Source: Rhyacophila brunnea
Lineage: Eukaryota > Arthropoda > Insecta > Trichoptera > Rhyacophilidae
NCBI GenBank assembly: GCA_022495005.1
Contig: JAGYXB010001097.1
Span: 432,854-496,853 of the forward strand
Direction: 5' to 3'
Length of the DNA: 64,000 nt
Under the pieces are notes generated by a model. It was not told the origin of the DNA. It saw only the letters and a list, made by a program, of their open reading frames with translations, and ran no database searches. Shown here in pieces: positions 57,918 to 64,000 of the stretch. Positions within the stretch are counted from its first letter, which is position 1. Every line of letters starts with the position of its first letter. Both the position numbers and the translations under genes were made by a program.

Positions 57918-58066
57918 TAATTAACCACGAAAAAATGTGTATCATTGATACTTTAGGAATATCTTCGCGTCCGAAAAATAAATATTGTGATGTTAATTTT
58001 GTTCGTCAAATATTGTTGAACAAGGAGACAGTATAGGGGAGGAAATTAGAAATGAGTAATACTAAC

Positions 58067-58341
58067 CATACGACTCCGAAAGCTCCATAACCGATCGGCC
58101 TGTCAGGCAGAACATCTTGGGGGTGGTGATGCGAAGCAGCGTGGTGGTCCTGTTGACCCGAAGAAGGGGGCGCAGGCGCGGGGGGCGCCTGGTAGTAGGG
58201 CGCCGCGGCCGTCGCCAGGATAGCTCCGCCGGCGCCTCCGCCCGCCTGGGCAGCTCCGCCCCCGCCTCCGCCCTGCATCAGCGACATGGACACGCTCATC
58301 GACACGCGCGACTGCCGCGTCGGACCGCCTACGGTCGCCAT
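58067..58341 (-). CDS. nmo: nemo / Nemo-like kinase, first coding exon (partial gene)
   Basis: Encodes the N-terminus of Nemo-like kinase, a proline-directed Ser/Thr kinase of the MAPK-related CMGC group that acts in Wnt, Notch and planar-polarity signalling. The roughly 92 residues start MATVGGPTRQSRVS. A low-complexity stretch rich in Gly, Ala, Pro and His follows, as in animal NLK N-termini. The last residues, DVLPDRPIGYGAFGVVW, match the NLK glycine-rich ATP loop (GxGxxGxV). The ATG at 58341-58339 has an in-frame TGA 15 nt upstream (58356-58354), so this start is well bounded if no intron lies between. The exon ends at 58067 in the TGG codon for Trp (phase 2). The donor GTTAGT is at 58066-58061. 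The rest of the kinase domain is not seen in this window. Confidence 0.93.
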
Positions 58342-58970
58342 CCGATTAATCCATCACTGCGTCCAGGACACACGGCACACCGCGCACAGGGCTTATCACG
58401 TTCTTCGGCAGAAAAAAACTTCAAAAGTCGCGCGACGAGCCGATCGCGATATTGACTGACAACCGAGAATGACACGAGCGATTCTCAACTGACAGATCTC
58501 AGATCCTTCACGAAATTTATTACTATCACAGATTTTAAAATATAGCAAAATAGATAAACGAAAAATAAAACTACATTAGCATACGTGATAGGTATTTATG
58601 AAAACATTGCACATCTCACGGTGAACTTTACGCGAAAGAACTTGCGTCTTCTTTGTCGTCCGCTTCCGCTCTGGAGTTTTGTTCTGTGATTTTTGGCGCA
58701 GGACTTTGATGTCACATTCCGTTTGTGATCTGCGAAATGCGTCAACTGATCATTGTTGCGCGGAGAGCTCGGGGCTCTTTCAGGACAAAGGAGTTGAAGC
58801 GGAGATAATGCTGCGACACCGCCCGACGCGGTGCGTGGCTGCAGCGGGACTGAAGAGGTGGAGGGGTTGACGGAGTCGCGCGAGGGGAGAGAAGAGAACA
58901 ATGGCCGACTGTGGCGACACCGAACTCGACAGCTGCTCGCTAGCTGTGGCCTTCAGGAAACTGCGCCGAT
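58342..58970 (-). promoter_or_regulatory. presumed nmo 5' UTR and promoter, CpG-rich
   Basis: The DNA upstream of the nmo start is much richer in GC and CpG than the flanking AT-rich sequence, especially at 58342-58460 and 58730-58970. This fits a 5' UTR and a promoter. The minus strand is open from about 58901 to 58596, but it starts with TTG and encodes nothing I recognise, so I treat it as UTR. No TATA box is convincing and the transcription start is not placed. Confidence 0.5.
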
Positions 58971-58972
58971 AA
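58901..58972 (+). CDS. possible 23-residue small ORF divergent from nmo
   Basis: The ATG at 58901 sits in a favourable context (AACAATGG). It opens a short frame of GC-rich codons, starting MADCGDTELDSC and ending AFRKLRR before TAA at 58970-58972. It points away from nmo, at the outer edge of the CpG-rich block. It could be a micropeptide, the start of a divergent transcript, or chance in GC-rich DNA. I recognise no family and no donor within it. Confidence 0.25.
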   Translation: MADCGDTELDSCSLAVAFRKLRR

Positions 58973-59132
58973 AATTGTTATAATACAATACTCATCATCA
59001 GCAACTTTATCGGAATTTTAATAAGACCACAAATGTTTATCACTTTCCATGTAGGAGTAATCTAAAAATATATTTTATATAAATATCTTATTAGCTATCC
59101 ATGAAATTACTTTATAGAGTGATAATAGGAAT

Positions 59133-59377
59133 TTATCTTCCACGATGTCCGTGAGGCGTAGGCGCCGACCTGTGGCGTCATGGGTCCCTGGTTCGAATCC
59201 TGGTTCTGGCAAGTACACATATTGTTTTTCAATTTTCGTATGAACCAGATAATGGACCTAATAGGTTGAGCAAGTGGCTGACATAAATTTCTCGTAAAAA
59301 CAAAATCTGTTATAACCTCCACTCTGTGGAGGTTATAATTGATTTCATATTAGGATTGGACATGGTCGAAAAAAGAA
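59133..59377 (+). mobile_element. family S SINE, full-length with 11-bp TSD
   Basis: 'gtgaggcgtaggcgccgacc' (degenerate A-box region) and TGGTTCGAATCCTGG (B box), then the family S body and an A-rich end ('atggtcgaaaaaag'). ATAATAGGAAT flanks both ends (59122-59132 and 59378-59388). It lies upstream of nmo. Confidence 0.87.
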
Positions 59378-59388
59378 ATAATAGGAAT

Positions 59389-60697
59389 GGGATTTTTCTT
59401 GCATCCAGATATAATATAAGTATGCAAGATGATAATGTGTCAAATAATGTGTACAGTTTAACCTCCATTCGTGCACTGTTAATATTGTCATTGTCGCCGC
59501 TGGATATTGTTCATCATATGAACAAACAATATAATACGACACAGACATGCAATTATAGATAATTCAATCCGCAACTTCTAACTTGATACTTTGTGTAGTC
59601 TTCAATAGTTTAAGATGCCTTCAATAGTTTAAGCCAATCTAAAGATTGTTTGATCAATGATTAATTTTGAACACTAGCGATACAATTAATGTGATAAACC
59701 AAGCAGAGAGGGTTTCGAGACGATCCAATCTGTACCTAAAACATCGCGTGTAGTTGCTTTTTCAGGTTGACGCTTTGCGTGCTTCGGCGAGTTGCTAGTA
59801 TAATTAGAACATAAATGGATCACTTACCCGTTTCGCATTTCTTATGTTGTTAGACATTATTAGTTGAAAAAAATGCGCCTCATCATGCTCCGAAAAACAC
59901 GATTAAATATTCTATCGACTCAACAGCGACAGTGTTTTTGGTATGTCACCTAACCATTACATTTGATTGCATACAGTTCAAATTGTTGGTCTATTAAATG
60001 TTACCCTTGGCTATTTTTTGAGTAAAGAGTTATTAACATTGAAAGTGCCATTACTTATGAAACCTAATTGAATTTAATTCAAAACTATTAGATTTAAAAA
60101 ATAACTTTTAAGATTTTCGAAAAGAGTATTGACGCACGCGTCATATATTCAATACGGCGTGTAAATCGTAACTAGCGATCTCCGGTGGTAGAAAAACAAA
60201 CTTAAAAATCGTAATGTTGCCCTAGGAAAATTTTTGAATTTAAGCGGGAATGTTATAATATCCATATTACCAGGAGGAAATTTTATCCATATTTCTCATA
60301 GCTGTTAAACAACAAAAAGAATTTGTGTACAATTTATTTCGCGTAATATCTTCCCTACTAAATTAAATGAGAGACTAAAAAGCAATACAAGTGATATATA
60401 ACAAAAAAAATAGTACCTACCTATAGTTTTCCCACATAACATACCTTTTTATGCTTCATATGAAAAATTAAATCCATTTTATTTCTAGCATTGGATTGTA
60501 CTCCTGTGTATAAAATGTTAGTTATTATATTCATAGAAATGTATCTAATTTGTATATGTTTTCCATTAAAAAGGATTATGAATTTATTTTTTTGGAATAA
60601 TGACCGAACCTAATTACAGAATGTTGAAAACAGTAATATTGTAGAATTTACAATTGCATATTTAACTTTCAAGTCAGTTTACTCAACTTCTATCCAG
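59389..60697. other. intergenic DNA upstream of nmo, nothing recognised
   Basis: AT-rich, no ORF with a known motif, no repeat partner within the window. Confidence 0.45.
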
Positions 60698-61151
60698 GTG
60701 CTCATCAGTGACGCCCCTAGACAAAGTTCTGTCCCTAGTCAGCGCCAAAGTGCCGCCCCATTTTTTATACAATATTTTTACCATGGTTATATTAATTGTA
60801 TTATATAATATCTAAAAAACGTGTTGCATGGCTACTTCGATAGAACCAGGAGCGGTAGGTGGGACGCTCCGTAAGAGGGAGGGGGGGCATCTTTAATTTC
60901 AACGGCGGACGTCGAAGGGCAACGGAAGTAAACTAGACATTGGGAACACGACAAAAAAATACAGTCTTGTTAAACTTTTTATGTCAATTAATACATTTTG
61001 TTTCCAACAAGCGAGCTGAATTTTTAATTCGAAATATTTTCGTTATTACTAAGTTTAGGTAGCTGTATCTATATATTATAATATACCAAATGATTCTCAT
61101 TTGCCGCCCTTCGAGTAACTGCCGCCACCAAGCGACACTCAATCTGCCTAC

Positions 61152-62392
61152 TAGAGGTGGGAAAACTGGTCGATTTTGAAGACTAAGTATACTTACTACC
61201 AGTATTAAAAAATACTTAGTATTGAAACTTGTTCCAAAATACTTACTAGTATTTGAAATATCGGCTATAATAGAATCGTTAAAAATACATCCGCTTTTCG
61301 AAAAGTCCCATTTTCGAGACAGGTACAGCTGGAACTATGGTACTAGTCACTCCTGTTTCAGTAGAAAATACTGAAGCATTAAAAGCACTGGTTTCATTTA
61401 TCTGTAAAGTATTTTCATTTACAGGTGGAGCTATATTTTGCCTGGCAAATTCAATATGAATAATTGGGTGCTTGCGCTGTAAAAGTTTCTTCAAATTTGA
61501 CATTGACTTGTATGAATTTTTTATTTTACAAACATTACAGATGGCATAATTTGTAACTATTTCTTTGGAACGATTCCACACGAAACTTAACCTTTAGTAG
61601 CCATTTTTACAATAATTGTTTATTAAGTATAATATAATTATTATCCATTTATACAATCACGCATACAATTTGAATTCAGTTTATGTTTATAAGTTCCAAT
61701 TATAACACTAAAAATCGAGAAACTCGACGTGACAAAACCAGATAAACGCGTAGTCAGTTCAGTTATTCATTTTCAGTTATCAGAACTCCGCTATTCCGGC
61801 TTGCGACTGATGTCAACTCGATGTAAATGTCTTACTCAACTGAAACTAAAACTAAAACCCGTCGCATACTAAACATACGCGAGTCGCGACGCCGAGGCGA
61901 TGATTTCATACGTAGCAAGACTACGAACTAGCTAGCGGACGGCGAGATCTCATACCATGCGTCGAACTCCTGGACTCGATAAAGTTTCATACTCAACTGA
62001 AACTAAAACTCTTAAACTAAAACCCTAAGGCGAACTCAAAAGTATACTATAAAACGAACATGACGTGACCATTTCTGTCCTTCACTATACCAACTTTACA
62101 ACAGAGGAGAAAGGGAGAACAATGACAGTTGAGTATAATATCACGGCTAGACATACGTGTATCATGATATCTCGCTCGCGCGCATTTAATATCAATAGCG
62201 TTGAAAGTCAACCAGCATCACGGAATAGCGAGTCACGGCGATGATATTATTATCGAATGCGTTCGAATTCGAACATCTAATACGTTTCAAGTTTCTTGAA
62301 ACAAGTTTATTGGGCAACAAATACTTAGTATGGGTAGTTTCATCCGAAACTTAAGTACACAAACTGGTGACAGTATTTCCAACTCACCTCTA
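61152..62392 (-). mobile_element. inner hAT element with BED finger, perfect 8-bp TSD
   Basis: It starts TAGAGGTGGGAAAACTGG and ends TTCCAACTCACCTCTA. CTGCCTAC lies at both borders (61144-61151 and 62393-62400). TAGAGGTGGG-type ends with 8-bp duplications are typical of hAT. The 1241-bp element carries only a BED-finger frame, on the minus strand, near its left end. The rest is non-coding with a repeated 'actcaactgaaactaaaact'. Confidence 0.9.
61279..61590 (-). pseudogene. BED zinc-finger fragment of a hAT transposase
   Basis: From about 61590 the minus frame reads LSFVWNRSKEIVTNYAIC, NVCKIKNSYKSMSNLKKLLQ, RKHPIIH. It fits the BED finger (aromatic W near the start, C-x2-C, then N-L, then H). 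The first zinc His of the usual 'NL-x-x-H-L' is Leu here. About 60 unremarkable residues follow, to a stop at 61279. It has no catalytic domain. The Cys pair and second His are kept. Confidence 0.72.
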
Positions 62393-62426
62393 CTGCCTAC
62401 CCCTACAGGACATCACTGGTGCTCAT

Positions 62427-64000
62427 CTTGTATTCCTTCAATTCTCAGTTCCTCAATTATTTAAAGTACCAGCCTAATAAAGATGTCAGGGGTAATTAAT
62501 TATTATAATCACAGAGTAAAAGAAAATATTACCATGAATAAATATTTTATTTTTATCACAGAGAATTTTCATATGTAGTTGATTTAAAATATATAAACAT
62601 TATGGTATAAAAGCAATATGAAAATAACTATACAGTCGATAAAGAGCTTTACAACCACAGGATAAATAATAATTGGTAACTGTAAAAGGCAGTCAGTTGT
62701 GCAAAATATTCAACAATATGATTAAGATTAGAGCTTTGTTCAGAAAACCATTTATACTATGCAGTGAAATCCCTAATATTATAATATCCACATTGACATT
62801 TAAAATAACAATGCCATAGAGTTTGAAACTTCAAACATAATAATGATACTTTATCATGTGAATGTTTTTTGTATTACAACACTTCATGAAGATTTCACAA
62901 TATTTTTAGCGCGGTTGAATCAAAAATGTTAAAAACACTTTCTCCTATAGAGATGGAGACTAAATATATGAAATTGAAGCAAAAAAAAAAAAGGATCACT
63001 AACTGATTAAGTCAGCTATGGGTTAAATCGCATTGCATGTTCATTTGAAGAGAACTTCACACTTCTACTATGACATTCATTCACCAATTTGCGCGGCGTG
63101 TAAAAAGCCAATCTGTCACGATTTGTAAATTGAAAAATTCTGCAAAATTTGTGTAAAACCATTTAGGTATAACTGCACTCGACTAAGTAATCATAATGAA
63201 CATAAAAAATGACCACCATGCTCAGAGCCAGAAAATCGGAATGGCAACTGAGTGATTTCAACATTTATGGAGTTATCAACTTAATTATGCTTCATACACT
63301 AACAAAATAATTTTAAATGTCATTGATCATTGTCATGATTTTCAATACGACCTATCAAAATAGTACCTACTATAAAATGACAATATCGCGTCTCGCTTAT
63401 TCTTGAAGAATGAGAATGGAGAGACAGTCAGCACTTTTACGTTAAAACAGTTATTGTCACGATATTTGAAAATAAGTACTACTGCCAACAGTAAATCCAT
63501 GCACGTGTACAGGCGCTATAAGACTCCTTTTTACTGTCCAAATTCTTTGGGTTGAATTGGCCATAGAAAAATTAATATTCCAAACATCGATTGATGCATT
63601 GAAAGATGGCAACCTTCTTTGTTGTATGTATGACATACTGTCAAAATTCAATGAAAAAGGTTCGAATTTTTTTCTTTTGTTGTATTGACATTATGAGTTT
63701 TTTGTGGATTGATTTTTTTAAATGATTAAGACTTTTTATGGGTGTAAGAACCTTACAAACAATAACATATTCGATAAAAATCTGATTTTTGACCAAAATG
63801 GAATTTACAAATATTACAAGATAGATTGACGATACCGCTTGGGGTTTATATGGGCAATATTTGCAGATTTTTTAATATAGGTGATCGATTAATTTAGTGA
63901 ACCTAAAATTCTGTTCTGTTCAAAACGACACGTAGCTAACTTCATCATTTAGTCTATTTAGAGAAGATTTCCCTCAATGTCTTTGGCTATTAAGTTATCT
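62427..64000. other. intergenic DNA, only repeat E recognised
   Basis: Apart from repeat E at 63395-63520, nothing stands out. The minus frame 63457-63651 overlaps that repeat and has no motif. Confidence 0.45.
63395..63520. repeat. repeat E, copy 2
   Basis: 'cttgaagaatgagaatggag', 'agacagtcagcactttt', 'aaacagttattgtc', 'gtaaatccatgcacgtgtac' match copy 1 at 43296-43430 in the same orientation. Confidence 0.65.

Larger units (their letters stand above)
1..58066 (-). other. probable first intron of nmo (incomplete)
   Basis: Everything left of the exon-1 donor at 58066 on the minus strand is best explained as intron. I looked for the conserved NLK sequence that should follow Trp (the VTDPRDG and VALKKMPN region) and found none. 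A small exon could still be missed. The interval holds transposons and a THAP first exon in the opposite orientation. Because no acceptor is identified, the intron is inferred from the exon and not shown directly. Confidence 0.7.
60706..62418. mobile_element. outer hAT element, perfect 8-bp TSD
   Basis: It starts CAGTGACGCCCCTAG and ends GACATCACTG. GTGCTCAT flanks both ends (60698-60705 and 62419-62426). The ends are separated by another hAT element (61152-62392). Without that insert and its duplicated target, the outer element is about 464 bp. No transposase was seen in the outer part. Confidence 0.85.

Noticed and set aside
1..58066. second nmo exon
   Set aside because: I looked for the conserved sequence following the glycine loop on the minus strand and saw none; a very short exon cannot be ruled out.
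58596..58901. 101-codon minus-strand ORF upstream of nmo
   Set aside because: It starts with TTG, has no known motif, and lies where the nmo 5' UTR or promoter is expected; GC-rich DNA leaves frames open by chance.
1..64000. CRISPR array, prokaryotic operon or defence system
   Set aside because: The sequence is eukaryotic; no regularly spaced short repeats and no prokaryotic genes are present.

Overview
The window is animal nuclear DNA and almost certainly from an insect. It is AT-rich, has introns, lacks bacterial-style gene packing, and is full of decayed arthropod-type transposons (RTE and jockey-like LINEs, tRNA-derived SINEs, hAT elements, TTAA-flanked MITEs). The AT-rich texture with frequent GTAGGTACCTA-like strings makes me think of a sternorrhynchan hemipteran such as an aphid. 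That is an impression, not proof.

Only one conserved host gene is clear. The first coding exon of nemo / Nemo-like kinase (nmo/NLK) lies on the minus strand at 58067-58341. It ends inside the kinase glycine-rich loop at a good splice donor. I found no second nmo exon to its left, so positions 1-58066 are best read as most of a very long first intron, with the rest of the gene beyond position 1. The CpG-rich DNA at about 58070-58970 should hold the 5' UTR and promoter. A 23-codon ORF points the other way at its outer edge, and 58973-64000 is upstream intergenic DNA. A second, smaller gene signal is a THAP zinc-finger first exon on the plus strand at 25450-25520, inside the nmo intron, with a perfect splice donor.

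The rest is transposon archaeology. The main groups are: (1) hAT elements with recognisable termini, several with intact 8-bp target-site duplications (TSDs) and pieces of transposase (17390, 22959, 34847, 45741, 60706/61152); (2) a non-autonomous hAT family 'A' with two complete copies and perfect TSDs (7264-7841, 51593-52141); (3) a TTAA-flanked family 'B' of about 365 bp (six copies); (4) a family 'C' with at least eight copies; (5) a tRNA-derived SINE family (five copies); (6) foldback elements with long arms (30820, 41869, 12877, 21484, 50039); (7) LINE 3' ends (1409, 4670, 6213, 9650, 20265, 55955). Several are nested, giving a relative age order: B inside a SINE, a hairpin inside a SINE, C inside A, C inside a hAT, and a hAT inside a hAT.

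I see no CRISPR, rRNA, true tRNA gene, toxin, or coherent multi-gene system. The points most worth following are the nested element stack with readable TSDs, the THAP exon, and the small divergent ORF at the nmo promoter. Family letters are mine; all identifications come from reading the sequence, and no database was searched.
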